Origin: Nitrosomonas sp. | GTDB taxonomy: Bacteria; Pseudomonadota; Gammaproteobacteria; Burkholderiales; Nitrosomonadaceae | Length of the DNA stretch: 64,000 nucleotides | Direction: 5' to 3' | Assembly: GCA_016708955.1 (NCBI GenBank) | Contig: JADJES010000002.1 | Location: forward strand, 1 to 64,000 | In this document: positions 9,654 to 19,135 of the stretch, in pieces | Position numbering within the stretch: the stretch's first letter is position 1 | How the letters are laid out: every line of letters begins with the position of its first letter | Translations under genes and position numbers: made by a program | The notes under the pieces: model-generated | The model's database searches: none | Told to the model about the DNA's origin: nothing | Seen by the model: only the letters and a program-made list of their open reading frames with translations

Positions 9654-10172
9654 ATGATAAGAGACATATTCCTGCTAGCATTGTTTGTGATTTCTCTAAC
9701 CATGATGACTGCTTGTGCTCAGAATGACTATGCTGACCTGGAAGCTTTTATTCATAGTTCCGGAGATGGTCTGCATGGACAGATTGATCCATTGCCGGAA
9801 GTGAGGCCGCACCAGTACTTTACTTACGAGGCATTTGATATATCCAGCCCATTTGTTCCGCGTAAAAATGATCAAGCACAAACTATTACGAGTGGTATTC
9901 AGCCTGATTTAAATCGACATAAGGAAGTACTGGAATCTTATCCACTGGAGAGTTTATCGATGGTTGGTTCACTGCAGCAACACGATATAATATTCGCTTT
10001 AATTAAATCTCCGGATGGGACATTGCATCGGGTGAAACTTGGCAATCACTTAGGCCAGAACTTCGGGAAAATTAACCAGATTTCAGAAGCAGAAGTTAAG
10101 CTGTCGGAAATTGTGCAGGATGGTGTGAATGAATGGACTGAACGGACTAGTGCGCTTATGCTGAAGAATTAG
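9654..10172 (+). CDS. pilP: Type IV pilus assembly lipoprotein PilP
   Basis: PilP links the PilNO dimer to the PilQ secretin. The N-terminus is a lipoprotein signal with a lipobox ending at C21 (SLTMMTAC). A proline-rich linker follows, with SSPFVPR typical of PilP, and then a C-terminal beta domain (about residues 90-165: LESLSMVGSLQQHDIIFALI). The 172-residue length fits. It sits between pilO and pilQ, ten bases before pilQ. Confidence 0.92.
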   Translation: MIRDIFLLALFVISLTMMTACAQNDYADLEAFIHSSGDGLHGQIDPLPEVRPHQYFTYEAFDISSPFVPRKNDQAQTITSGIQPDLNRHKEVLESYPLESLSMVGSLQQHDIIFALIKSPDGTLHRVKLGNHLGQNFGKINQISEAEVKLSEIVQDGVNEWTERTSALMLKN

Positions 10173-10182
10173 GAATAAGGCC

Positions 10183-12294
10183 ATGAAGCTACTAATAATC
10201 AGAAGATATAGCCTCAGCGTGGTTATGGCGGCACTGTTAGTTTGTTTTGCAACGGCAATTTTTGCTGAACCGGCTGTAACTGCGGAGGCAACCCAGAATA
10301 GTATCCGTTCTATTGATATTTCTACCTTCAGGAATGGCCAAGTAATCGCCAAAATAACTTTAGATCACCCATTAGGCACTCTTCCAACGGGTGTTGCACT
10401 GGATAATCCCTATCGTATTTATTTTGATTTCTATCAGGTTTCTAATGGTCTCGGCAAGAACACTCAAGAAGCTGCCGATGGAGCTTTGCGCCGTATCAAT
10501 ATCGTACAGGTTGGGGATAGAACGCGGTTGGTGTTGAATTTATCGAAATTGATGCGGCACGATATCCGGGCGCAAGAGAATTTACTGTTAATCAATTTGA
10601 TTAGTGTGGCTGAGAATCAAGCGGTCAACACAGTCGTTCGGTTTGCTGAAGAGACGCCAAGTAAGCAATTGAATAGTCTGCAAGATATTGATTTTCGGCG
10701 TGGCGCGAATGGTGAAGGCCGCGTAGAAGTTGATATGACAAAAGCGGGTTCGGCCGTTGATGTGCAGCAGCAGGGGGATGATATTTTTGTCGAATTTGTG
10801 GACACGCTATTGCCTGATAGCTTGAGAAGACGATTCGATGTTGTGGATTTTGCCACGCCAGTGCATACCATTGAAACATCCAAGAAGGGGGATAATGTTC
10901 GAATGGTGGTGAAATCAAGAGGCCGATGGGAGCACTCTGCACGTCAGACCGGTACACGGTTTATTCTGGAAGTAAGAGCCTTGACTGAGGATGAGGAAGA
11001 GCTGGCGAGAAAGAAACGTGTTAATGGCGGATATACCGGTGAGAGACTTTCGCTTAATTTCCAGGATGTGGAAGTGCGAGCGGTACTACAAGTGATTGCT
11101 GATTTTACCAATTTTAATATCATTGCCAGTGATTCCGTTGCGGGAAATCTCACCTTACGTTTAAAAGATGTTCCTTGGGATCAGGCGCTCGATATTGTGC
11201 TGCAGGCGCATGGTTTGGATAAACGAAAGACGGGCAATGTCATTTTCGTGGCGCCGCGTAAGGAAATGGCCGACAGAGAGTTGCTGGATCTGGAAGCGCA
11301 GCTGCAAATAACCGAAATGGAACCATTGCGCACAGAAATTTTTAATTTGAATCATCGCAGGGTTAACTCATTATCGTTTGAAGGTATGTTGAGCAAGCGC
11401 GGTACGATCAACTTGGATGAGATCAGTAATACAGTAACGGTTACAGATATTCCCGATAGATTAAGTGAGATTAGAAAGCGGGTACAGCGATTAGATGTTT
11501 TTGAGAGACAAGTTATGATTGAGGCGCGTATCGTTGAAGCGATTGATACATTTAGTCGAAGTCTGGGCGCGCGCTTTGGTATACAAAATTCAACAGGTCT
11601 GGGTGGTCAAGGATTGGGAATTTCGGGTAATTTGGCTGATTCAAGTGCTTTAGCTGGCGGTGGTTCGGCGGGAGGCGGTAACAATCTGAATGTCAATTTG
11701 CCAGCCGCGGCTGCGACCGGGTTGCTGGGCGGACCAGCTGCACTGGGGCTTAGTTTGATGAAGTTTAATAATGGCCGGTTAATCAATCTTGAATTATCTG
11801 CATTAGAAACGGATAACAAAGGAAGAGTGATTGCTAGTCCCCGTGTTGTGACCGCACATGGAATAGAAGCCACTATTGAACAAGGTGATCGAGTACCCTT
11901 TCAGCAAGCGACCAGTAGCGGTGCTACAAGCATACGTTTTATGGATGCGACACTCAGGCTAAAGGTTAAACCATTGATTACCTACAATGGTCAGATAGAT
12001 ATGGAATTAAATGTTAATCAAGATAAGATTGGCACACCTATTAATCAATTTCTGCCGCCACCGATTAATACCAAACAAGTAACGACTAAGGTTCTGGTGG
12101 AAAATGGCGGAACTGTGGTGATTGGTGGTATTTTTGATCGAACTGAGAATCAAGTGGTTAATAAAGTACCGCTTTTGGGTGACATCCCTGTGCTGGGCAA
12201 TATTTTTCGTAATACGGTTAAAGTAGATAATAAACGTGAGCTGTTGATTTTTGTGACGCCGCGTATCTTAAGCGAGAATCTTAATCTACAGTGA
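10183..12294 (+). CDS. pilQ: Type IV pilus secretin PilQ
   Basis: PilQ forms the outer-membrane gated channel for pilus extrusion and also for DNA uptake. It has a signal peptide (cleavage about residue 28), two AMIN domains for peptidoglycan binding (about 42-130 and 165-270), an STN/N0 domain (LSLNFQDVEVRAVLQVIADF), an N1 domain, and a C-terminal secretin domain with VENGGTVVIGGIF and VPLLGDIPVLGNIF. A Gly/Ala-rich loop interrupts the secretin region (about residues 475-525), as is common. Length 703. It is the last gene of the operon; trmL converges on it. Confidence 0.95.
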   Translation: MKLLIIRRYSLSVVMAALLVCFATAIFAEPAVTAEATQNSIRSIDISTFRNGQVIAKITLDHPLGTLPTGVALDNPYRIYFDFYQVSNGLGKNTQEAADGALRRINIVQVGDRTRLVLNLSKLMRHDIRAQENLLLINLISVAENQAVNTVVRFAEETPSKQLNSLQDIDFRRGANGEGRVEVDMTKAGSAVDVQQQGDDIFVEFVDTLLPDSLRRRFDVVDFATPVHTIETSKKGDNVRMVVKSRGRWEHSARQTGTRFILEVRALTEDEEELARKKRVNGGYTGERLSLNFQDVEVRAVLQVIADFTNFNIIASDSVAGNLTLRLKDVPWDQALDIVLQAHGLDKRKTGNVIFVAPRKEMADRELLDLEAQLQITEMEPLRTEIFNLNHRRVNSLSFEGMLSKRGTINLDEISNTVTVTDIPDRLSEIRKRVQRLDVFERQVMIEARIVEAIDTFSRSLGARFGIQNSTGLGGQGLGISGNLADSSALAGGGSAGGGNNLNVNLPAAAATGLLGGPAALGLSLMKFNNGRLINLELSALETDNKGRVIASPRVVTAHGIEATIEQGDRVPFQQATSSGATSIRFMDATLRLKVKPLITYNGQIDMELNVNQDKIGTPINQFLPPPINTKQVTTKVLVENGGTVVIGGIFDRTENQVVNKVPLLGDIPVLGNIFRNTVKVDNKRELLIFVTPRILSENLNLQ

Positions 12295-12312
12295 CAATCT
12301 TCTATTGTCCCG
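12286..12312. terminator. Small hairpin between convergent pilQ and trmL
   Basis: GACAAT-CTTCT-ATTGTC forms a short stem-loop over the two stop codons. There is no T tract, so terminator function is uncertain. Confidence 0.35.
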
Positions 12313-12766
12313 ACAGGAATTCAGCTTGGCGCCATGCCTCATAAGCAACAATGGCTACGGCATTGGATAGGTTCAAACTGCGGCTGGTTGCGATCATCGG
12401 TACTCGAATACGGTGTGGTTTCGGGAAAGATTCCATAATGTGGATAGGCAATCCGCAACTTTCTGCGCCAAACACAAAAACATCTCCGGGCTTGTATATG
12501 ACTTTGTCATAACGCTCTTTTCCTTTCGTGGTGATCGCAAACATGCGATGTCCTTGCAAACTTTGACAGCAATCTGCCCAATTTTCATGTACTTTTATTT
12601 GAGTAAACTCATGATAATCCAGACCAGCACGCAATAATTGCTTGTCTTGTAGTGGAAAACCTAATGGTTTGACCAGATGCAAATGCATGCCGGTGTTGGC
12701 GCACAAGCGGATGATATTGCCCGTATTGGGCGGAATTTCCGGTTGGTGAAGAATGATGTTAAACAT
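12302..12766 (-). CDS. trmL: tRNA (cytidine/uridine-34 2'-O)-methyltransferase TrmL
   Basis: TrmL is a SPOUT-class SAM-dependent enzyme that methylates the ribose of the wobble base of leucine tRNAs. At 154 residues it is the minimal trefoil-knot form. Motifs visible are the N-terminal PEIPPNTGNIIRLCANTG, the central FGAESCGLP, and the C-terminal knot segment SRSLNLSNAVAIVAYEAWRQ, which forms the SAM site. It lies between pilQ and comF, reading towards pilQ, and is possibly cotranscribed with comF 25 bases upstream. Confidence 0.93.
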   Translation of the reverse strand: MFNIILHQPEIPPNTGNIIRLCANTGMHLHLVKPLGFPLQDKQLLRAGLDYHEFTQIKVHENWADCCQSLQGHRMFAITTKGKERYDKVIYKPGDVFVFGAESCGLPIHIMESFPKPHRIRVPMIATSRSLNLSNAVAIVAYEAWRQAEFLSGQ

Positions 12767-12791
12767 GCGGATAGCGTTGATTAAGTATTTG

Positions 12792-13595
12792 TCACAGCCT
12801 ATGGGAGCCGATCTGATTTACTTCTGGTAAAGTTCTCGCGATAACCCAGTTACTGATTTCAGCAGCACCTTGCTTACGTAATATTTTAGCCAATTCGTTT
12901 AATGTAGCACCCGTTGTCATCACGTCATCGACCAGTGCGACATGTTTGCCAGACAGATCTATTTTACAGTTAAAAGCCTTACGGATATTTTTCTGGCGGT
13001 CCTTCCAAGCTAATCCGGTCTGTGGCGGCGTATGTTTGATACGCTGACAACTATCGGGTAATAAGGTAATCCCCATATGTTTCGAGATATATCGACTGAT
13101 TTCCATAGCCTGATTAAATCCGCGCTCGCGCAACCTGATCGGATGGAGCGGCATCGGTATGATGACATCTGGTATTATCTTCTCTGTTGCCTTAAATCGT
13201 GTGATGAAGAGATTGGCAAGAATCGGTGCGATAGCGAGATCGGTTTCATATTTTAACGCACGAATCATTGCATCGACAGGAAAGGTATAGCGAAGGGCTG
13301 CAATGGTGCGTGTGAATGCGGGCGGTTCCGTCAAACAAGCGCCACAGATTTCAGCTGTTGGCACTGGCCACAGGCAAATAGGACACTGGTTAAGCGGCAG
13401 CTGCGGTAAGTGATTGTAACAAGGTTCGCATAAATCCTTTTTTGTTGGGATATCGCACAACACACAATTTTTCTGGCCTAAGATCTGCACGATAATTAAT
13501 TCATTGTATAAAAATGGGGTGTGTAAAAATTGACAATGTCCGTCGAATCCATGATCATCCAAATTTATCTGCAACTGGCGCGAATGATGCGCCAC
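12792..13595 (-). CDS. comF: ComF family amidophosphoribosyltransferase-like protein
   Basis: This is a member of the ComF/GntX phosphoribosyltransferase-fold family, linked in several bacteria to DNA uptake. Four CxxC pairs form a zinc-binding N-terminal part (CVLC, CEPC, CPIC, CGAC). The PRPP-binding loop reads VALVDDVMTTGAT near the C-terminus. Its place beside the pilus genes fits a competence role, but that is inference. The frame begins with about 38 residues (MAHHSRQLQINLD...) that do not look like the family and overlie the bioB upstream region, so the true start may lie closer to the first CxxC. Confidence 0.85.
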   Translation of the reverse strand: MAHHSRQLQINLDDHGFDGHCQFLHTPFLYNELIIVQILGQKNCVLCDIPTKKDLCEPCYNHLPQLPLNQCPICLWPVPTAEICGACLTEPPAFTRTIAALRYTFPVDAMIRALKYETDLAIAPILANLFITRFKATEKIIPDVIIPMPLHPIRLRERGFNQAMEISRYISKHMGITLLPDSCQRIKHTPPQTGLAWKDRQKNIRKAFNCKIDLSGKHVALVDDVMTTGATLNELAKILRKQGAAEISNWVIARTLPEVNQIGSHRL

Positions 13596-13621
13596 TTAAA
13601 CAAAACAACGGGTAAATTAGT

Positions 13622-14626
13622 ATGAATTTGGATTCTCTCACAATCAGCGAAACACAAAATAATTCAAGTAGTATAACTGGAAAATCAGATGACTCAGTCT
13701 ATTGGAGTGTGGCAGAAATCCAGTCGTTACTGGATACGCCATTTAACGATCTGATTTACCGGGCCCAATGTATTCATCGCCAGCATCACGATGCCAACGG
13801 CGTGCAATTATCCACATTGATTTCAGTCAAAACAGGCGGTTGCCCGGAAGACTGCGGTTACTGCCCGCAAGCGGCGCGGTATCATACCGGCGTTGATAAT
13901 CAGGACATGTTGTCGCTGGAGGAAGTCGTATCAGCAGCAGCTGCTGCAAAAGCTAATGGTGCGTCGCGGTTTTGCATGGGTGCGGCGTGGCGTGGGCCAA
14001 AGCAGCGTGATATGGACAAAATGACTGAAATGGTGCGCGCGGTTAAATCGTTGGGGATGGAAACCTGTGCGACGTTGGGATTATTAAAACCCGGCCAGGC
14101 GCAGCAACTCGGTGATGCCGGTTTGGATTATTACAATCACAATCTTGATACCGCGCCGGAATTCTATGAAGAAATCATTACCACACGCCAATATCAGGAT
14201 CGCTTGAATACGTTGCAGCAAGTGCGCAATGCCGGGATTAACGTGTGCTGTGGCGGTATTGTCGGCATGGGAGAAACACGTTTGTCGCGCGCCGGATTGA
14301 TTGCGCAATTAGCCAATCTGAATCCTTATCCGGAATCCGTTCCGATCAATCATCTGGTGCAAGTTCAGGGCACACCACTGTATGGCACGGCAGCTTTGGA
14401 TCCGTTGGAGTTTGTGCGTACGATTGCAGCAGCACGGATTACCATGCCGAAAGCTATGGTGCGTTTGTCTGCAGGCAGACAGGAAATGTCCGACGCCGTA
14501 CAAGCACTGTGTTTTCTGGCCGGCGCCAATTCGATTTTTTATGGCGATAAATTGTTGACTACGGGAAATCCGGAATCAGATCGTGATCGGGCGTTATTGG
14601 ATAAATTAGGGTTACACACGCTGTAA
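13622..14626 (+). CDS. bioB: Biotin synthase BioB
   Basis: BioB is the radical-SAM enzyme that inserts sulfur into dethiobiotin, the last step of biotin synthesis. The radical-SAM cluster cysteines are C74, C78 and C81 (GGCPEDCGYC). The family motifs YNHNLDT and GGIVGMGE and the VRLSAGRQ arginine segment near the [2Fe-2S] site are present. The 334-residue length is normal with a somewhat long N-terminus. It is the first gene of bioBFHCD, diverging from comF. A TTGACA at 13528-13533 could be a -35 box, but its -10 partner is weak. Confidence 0.97.
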   Translation: MNLDSLTISETQNNSSSITGKSDDSVYWSVAEIQSLLDTPFNDLIYRAQCIHRQHHDANGVQLSTLISVKTGGCPEDCGYCPQAARYHTGVDNQDMLSLEEVVSAAAAAKANGASRFCMGAAWRGPKQRDMDKMTEMVRAVKSLGMETCATLGLLKPGQAQQLGDAGLDYYNHNLDTAPEFYEEIITTRQYQDRLNTLQQVRNAGINVCCGGIVGMGETRLSRAGLIAQLANLNPYPESVPINHLVQVQGTPLYGTAALDPLEFVRTIAAARITMPKAMVRLSAGRQEMSDAVQALCFLAGANSIFYGDKLLTTGNPESDRDRALLDKLGLHTL

Positions 14627-14629
14627 CGC

Positions 14630-15796
14630 ATGTTTCCAGATTTGGCTGATCAACTGCGCGCCCGCGAGCAGCAAGGGCTGCGGCGCTTCCGGCAAATCGT
14701 GGAAAGTCCGCAAGCAAGCCATATCACCATTGATGGTCATGACTATCTCGCATTCAGTAGTAATGATTATCTGGGATTGGCCAATCATCCGGACTTGATT
14801 CATTCGGTTTGCGAAGGTGCGCAGCATTACGGTGTGGGTGCAGGTGCTTCGCACCTTATCAATGGCCATTCTGCCGCGCATCATATTCTGGAAGAAACTC
14901 TGGCGCAGTTTACCGGTTTTCCAAGAGCGCTACTGTTTTCTACCGGATATATGGCAAATATTGGTGTGGTTACGGCCTTAGTGGGACGTGAAGATGGGAT
15001 TTTTGCGGATAAACTGAACCACGCTTCGCTGAACGATGCGGCTTTACTGTCGCGAGCCAAATTTATTCGCTATTCGCATCTGGATCTTGCTGCTTTGGAA
15101 CAGCGCCTGGCGGATTCCAATGCCCGGCGTAAGCTGGTCATCTCTGACGCCGTGTTTAGTATGGAAGGCGATATTGCACCGATCAAGCAGCTGATTGCAC
15201 TGTGTGAAAAATATCATGCGTTGCTTCTATTGGATGATGCCCATGGTTTTGGTGTATTAGGCCAACAGGGACGAGGCAGCTTATTCTTGCCGGATAGCGA
15301 GAGTGTTCATTCACCGAACATCGTGTATATGGCAACGCTGGGCAAAGCCGCTGGTGTATTTGGTGCATTTGTTGCCGCGCAAGCCGATGTGGTCGAAACT
15401 CTGATCCAGTCTGCGCGCAGTTATATCTACACAACAGCGACACCGCCATTGCTCTCGCACGCACTATTAACGAGTTTGAAACTGATTGAACTAGACGAAT
15501 GGCGGCGTGAGGCTTTGCTACAAAACATTGCACAATTGAAAAATGACTTACTGTCTTCGTGCTGGAAATTACTGCCTTCCAGCACGCCGATTCAACCCTT
15601 GTTGATTGGTGAAAGCCATGAAGCAGTGCGGGTTAGTCAGACATTACGTGAACGCGGTATTCTGGTTCCGGCAATTCGCCCGCCGACGGTGCCAAGAGGT
15701 AAGGCGCGATTACGTATTTCTTTATCCACCACGCATCAGCCGCACGATATTCTGCGCCTGACGCAGGCATTGAATGAATTGACACTCGATTCATGA
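14630..15796 (+). CDS. bioF: 8-amino-7-oxononanoate synthase BioF
   Basis: BioF is a PLP-dependent alpha-oxoamine synthase joining pimeloyl-ACP and alanine to make 8-amino-7-oxononanoate. The PLP lysine is K239 in YMATLGKAAGVFGAF. Other family motifs are the substrate loop YGVGAGASHLINGH, DKLNHASLNDA, and LLLDDAHGFGVLG with the cofactor-binding Asp/His. Length 388 is typical. It starts four bases after bioB and overlaps bioH by four bases (ATGA), indicating a coupled operon. Confidence 0.97.
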   Translation: MFPDLADQLRAREQQGLRRFRQIVESPQASHITIDGHDYLAFSSNDYLGLANHPDLIHSVCEGAQHYGVGAGASHLINGHSAAHHILEETLAQFTGFPRALLFSTGYMANIGVVTALVGREDGIFADKLNHASLNDAALLSRAKFIRYSHLDLAALEQRLADSNARRKLVISDAVFSMEGDIAPIKQLIALCEKYHALLLLDDAHGFGVLGQQGRGSLFLPDSESVHSPNIVYMATLGKAAGVFGAFVAAQADVVETLIQSARSYIYTTATPPLLSHALLTSLKLIELDEWRREALLQNIAQLKNDLLSSCWKLLPSSTPIQPLLIGESHEAVRVSQTLRERGILVPAIRPPTVPRGKARLRISLSTTHQPHDILRLTQALNELTLDS

Positions 15797-16563
15797 CATA
15801 TCTGCATGTCGAATCGATGGGGGATGGTCCTGATCTCGTTTTATTGCACGGTTGGGCCATGCACAGTGGTATCTGGAGCGGCGTTCAAGAACAACTGAGT
15901 CTACAGTTTCGGTTACATTTGATCGATCTGCCCGGGCATGGACTCAGCCCCGCGAGTGAACCGGGAACACTGAATCACCTCGTTGAGATCATCACGAAAA
16001 TTCTGCCAGAGCATTGCATAGTTGGCGGTTGGTCACTGGGCGGGCAGATTGCGATGGAATTGGCGCTGCGTGAACCGAAACGTGTGAAGCAACTGATTTT
16101 GATTTCGACTACGCCCTGTTTTGCCAAACGCGACGATTGGAAGTGGGGCATGGAACACAAATTGTTGCAGCTGTTTTTGGAAAATTTGAAACTCAATTAT
16201 GCAACCACGATTAACCGCTTCCTGACGCTGCAAATGAGCGGAGACCGGGATGCGAGCAAGATTCTGTTACAACTGCGCAAGCACTTTTTTCAACGCGCTG
16301 AACCGGATCCGGATGCATTGCTAAAGGGACTCAGAATCCTGCAGGAAAGTGACTTGCGTGACCGTATGGAGGCTATCAAGCAGCCGGTTTTATTATTGCA
16401 TGGTGAAAATGACGTGATTACGCATCCCGCTGCTGCCGACTGGATGCATCAGCAATTATCGCAATCGCAGCGGGTACTGTTTTCGCACTGTGGCCATGCA
16501 CCGTTTTTATCCTATCCTGAACAATTTGTGACTTGCCTCAATGAATTCCGAACACACGCTTAA
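15793..16563 (+). CDS. bioH: Pimeloyl-ACP methyl ester carboxylesterase BioH
   Basis: BioH is an alpha/beta hydrolase that removes the methyl group from pimeloyl-ACP methyl ester, ending the BioC-BioH pimelate route. The nucleophile is S81 in GGWSLGGQ, with D207 (HGENDVIT) and H235 (SHCGHAPF); these positions nearly match the E. coli triad (S82, D207, H235). The 256-residue length is typical. It overlaps bioF by four and bioC by 23 bases. Confidence 0.95.
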   Translation: MTYLHVESMGDGPDLVLLHGWAMHSGIWSGVQEQLSLQFRLHLIDLPGHGLSPASEPGTLNHLVEIITKILPEHCIVGGWSLGGQIAMELALREPKRVKQLILISTTPCFAKRDDWKWGMEHKLLQLFLENLKLNYATTINRFLTLQMSGDRDASKILLQLRKHFFQRAEPDPDALLKGLRILQESDLRDRMEAIKQPVLLLHGENDVITHPAAADWMHQQLSQSQRVLFSHCGHAPFLSYPEQFVTCLNEFRTHA

Positions 16564-17422
16564 TAAAAAACAATTGCGCATTGCATTTGAACGCGCCGCC
16601 TGCAGTTATGACCAAGCGGCTGTGCTGCAACGTGAAATCAGTAACCGCATGCTATCGCGCCTGGAATACATCAAATATCAGCCGGATGTAATTCTCGATG
16701 CTGGCAGCGGAACGGGTTACGGCAGTCAGCAATTGGCTAAACGCTATCCAAACAGTCAATTGATTGCGATGGATATCGCCTGGGCGATGTTGTCGCACGC
16801 ACGGCCGAACACGGTTTGGTGGCAGCGCTTGCTGCCATTATTGCAACAGCGCTCTTACTATGTGTGCGCCGATGTTGAGCAAATTCCGGTTAAAAATGAG
16901 AGTGTCGGCATGATATGGTCGAACCTCGCGCTGCAATGGTGTAATGATCTTGAGCACACATTTGCCGAGATGCATCGCATTTTGCGTACTGATGGCCTGG
17001 TGATGTTTAGCACTTTTGGCCCGGATACCTTAAAGGAATTACGCCAGTCTTTTGCGCAAGTGGATGCATTCAGTCACGTTAATCGCTTTATCGATATGCA
17101 TGACATCGGCGATCTGCTGGTGCACAATGGCTTCTCTACGCCGGTGATGGACATGGAATATATTACCCTGACTTACCCGGATGTCACCAGTGTGATGCGC
17201 GATTTAAAAGCCATTGGCGCGCATAACGTGACACAAGGACGGCAGCAAGGGCTGATGGGGAAAAACAAATGGCAGAAAGCCATCGCGGAATATGAAAAAT
17301 TGCGCCGCGACGGCAAATTGCCCGCCACATATGAAGTGGTGTACGGCCACGCCTGGAAACCGCAATCGCGCCAATCCGTGTTGACGCCGGAAACACGCAG
17401 GCAACTGGGTTTAATGGGGTAA
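16541..17422 (+). CDS. bioC: Malonyl-ACP O-methyltransferase BioC
   Basis: BioC methylates malonyl-ACP with SAM so that fatty-acid synthesis can build the pimeloyl chain. The class I methyltransferase motif I reads ILDAGSGTGYGS (about residues 51-62). The post-motif acidic residue is in LIAMDIAWAML, and WSNLALQW is characteristic of BioC. Length is 293 residues. The start lies inside the end of bioH, consistent with translational coupling. Confidence 0.95.
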   Translation: MNSEHTLNKKQLRIAFERAACSYDQAAVLQREISNRMLSRLEYIKYQPDVILDAGSGTGYGSQQLAKRYPNSQLIAMDIAWAMLSHARPNTVWWQRLLPLLQQRSYYVCADVEQIPVKNESVGMIWSNLALQWCNDLEHTFAEMHRILRTDGLVMFSTFGPDTLKELRQSFAQVDAFSHVNRFIDMHDIGDLLVHNGFSTPVMDMEYITLTYPDVTSVMRDLKAIGAHNVTQGRQQGLMGKNKWQKAIAEYEKLRRDGKLPATYEVVYGHAWKPQSRQSVLTPETRRQLGLMG

Positions 17423-17434
17423 GTCGGCTTCTCT

Positions 17435-18136
17435 ATGGCTACAGGTTTTTTTGTCACCGGAACCGATACCGGAATCGGTAAGACCACCGTCAGTTGCGCA
17501 TTGCTGCGGGCGTTTGCCGCACAAGGAAAAGAGGTAATCGGTATGAAGCCGATTGTGGCCGGTAGCGAAAATGGTCAGTGGATGGATGTGGAACAGTTAC
17601 TCGCTGCCAGCAACGTGAACGTTACCCGCCAGCAAATCAATCCCTACGCATTCGATCCGCCCATTTCTCCGCACCTTGCCGCACAACAATTGGGAACGGA
17701 AATTGATCTGTCGGTGATTCATCACGCTTATCAACAACTCAGTACAAAAGCGGATCTTGTCATCGTCGAAGGTGCGGGCGGGTTTCTGGTGCCGGTCAAT
17801 GAAAGGCAGAATGGCTCGGATCTGGCGAAAACGTTGAATCTACCGGTGATTCTGGTGGTTGGCATGCGCTTGGGTTGTTTGAATCATGCCTTATTGACGG
17901 CGCAAGCAATCAAGACTGCCGGTTTGACCTTGGCGGGGTGGGTGGCGAATTGTATAGATCCGCAGATGAGCGTGGTTGCCGAGAATATTGCGACATTGGA
18001 ACAGCGGTTGGATTGCCAATTGCTAGGGACTCTGCCATTTCTCAGAGAAACTAATATTGCGCACAATGCTGGCTTATTGGATACTGAGATTTTGACAAAT
18101 AATCAAATTGTTACACCGAGAATGAATCCTGGTTGA
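17435..18136 (+). CDS. bioD: Dethiobiotin synthetase BioD
   Basis: BioD is the ATP-dependent enzyme closing the ureido ring of dethiobiotin from 7,8-diaminopelargonate and CO2. Its P-loop-like motif is GTDTGIGKT with K16, followed by the conserved MKPI segment and VEGAGGFLVPV. Length is 233 residues. It is the last gene of the bio operon. BioA, needed to make its substrate, is not encoded in this window and must lie elsewhere. Confidence 0.95.
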   Translation: MATGFFVTGTDTGIGKTTVSCALLRAFAAQGKEVIGMKPIVAGSENGQWMDVEQLLAASNVNVTRQQINPYAFDPPISPHLAAQQLGTEIDLSVIHHAYQQLSTKADLVIVEGAGGFLVPVNERQNGSDLAKTLNLPVILVVGMRLGCLNHALLTAQAIKTAGLTLAGWVANCIDPQMSVVAENIATLEQRLDCQLLGTLPFLRETNIAHNAGLLDTEILTNNQIVTPRMNPG

Positions 18137-18325
18137 TGGCTTCTTGGATGTCCGTATTAATTTTGACGTCGGCTATCCAACTGTGCGAATTGTCATATCC
18201 GGGAATGCCGTCTTATAGATATGCTTGTCTATCTTTTTAATGGCTGATCCATCATTAGTGAGTGTGACAATTAATAAGTCATTCAGTCGATTTAGTTTTT
18301 ATAGAAAATAATCATTAATTTACCA

Positions 18326-18964
18326 ATGAGTTACTTAAATCTAGCAGACAATCAATTCAACCCCATCGGCTATTGGGATCAACCGCTTGACAGGTTGTGT
18401 CCGCCCTTGGCCTGCGATTTGGCGCTTTTTGATCAAAACGGTTACGACTTAACCGATTTGGAGCAATGTTTTGCGGCGGTAAACTTAACGCCTGTCCACG
18501 CGCATCGAGAACATCGACATGCTTTAAAGGCGCCTTGGTTCACACAACCGGACAGGGTGGAAGGCGCAGTGCTTAACCACAGTTTGTTGTTTGAACGCAA
18601 AGGCTATACCGGAGAGGCCCTCGAACAGTTAGCGCAATGGGCGCACACAAACCCTTTGGTCTACAAAATCATCAAAATGCGCCCCAAGTGGGGTCTGGAC
18701 TTCAGCATGGATTATGCGGATCGTGCAGGCAATGTATTTGAGGTACTGCACTGGGAATATGACGGATTTGATTTTGAGGAAGTAGCGGAACGTAAATGCC
18801 AGCTAGAGGTAAAATTTGCGGCCACGGATTGGGACGACGCCGCAGCCCGTATACTGAAACAAAAAGACCAATGGCATCACCTGGATTTTTTTGCGCAAAG
18901 CGATTGGAAGTGTAATTACTTTGGGATCGTTAAAGAACGGTTCAAAATGGTAATTTGGGAATAG
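18326..18964 (+). CDS. Conserved hypothetical soluble protein
   Basis: A 212-residue acidic, aromatic-rich protein with no signal peptide or membrane helix and no recognised catalytic motif. Its middle (WAHTNPLVYKIIKMRPKWGL) and the repeated pattern of Trp, Asp and His residues suggest a compact globular domain. The start is the first ATG after an AT-rich 188-base gap; no Shine-Dalgarno is evident. It stands alone downstream of the biotin operon. I do not recognise the family. Confidence 0.7.
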   Translation: MSYLNLADNQFNPIGYWDQPLDRLCPPLACDLALFDQNGYDLTDLEQCFAAVNLTPVHAHREHRHALKAPWFTQPDRVEGAVLNHSLLFERKGYTGEALEQLAQWAHTNPLVYKIIKMRPKWGLDFSMDYADRAGNVFEVLHWEYDGFDFEEVAERKCQLEVKFAATDWDDAAARILKQKDQWHHLDFFAQSDWKCNYFGIVKERFKMVIWE

Positions 18965-19135
18965 AAATCTGCCGGGCGTGAGACAAGTTATTGAGAGATA
19001 CCTGTCGTGATGTATGGGACATAGCAAGCCGTACCAGGCGATATCGTAAAGTGGATCTCATTCGACATGTTATGATGAAATGCAAATCATGCGTTATTTC
19101 AGAATCTAATTCTAGTCCTACGAATAGGAGAGAGT

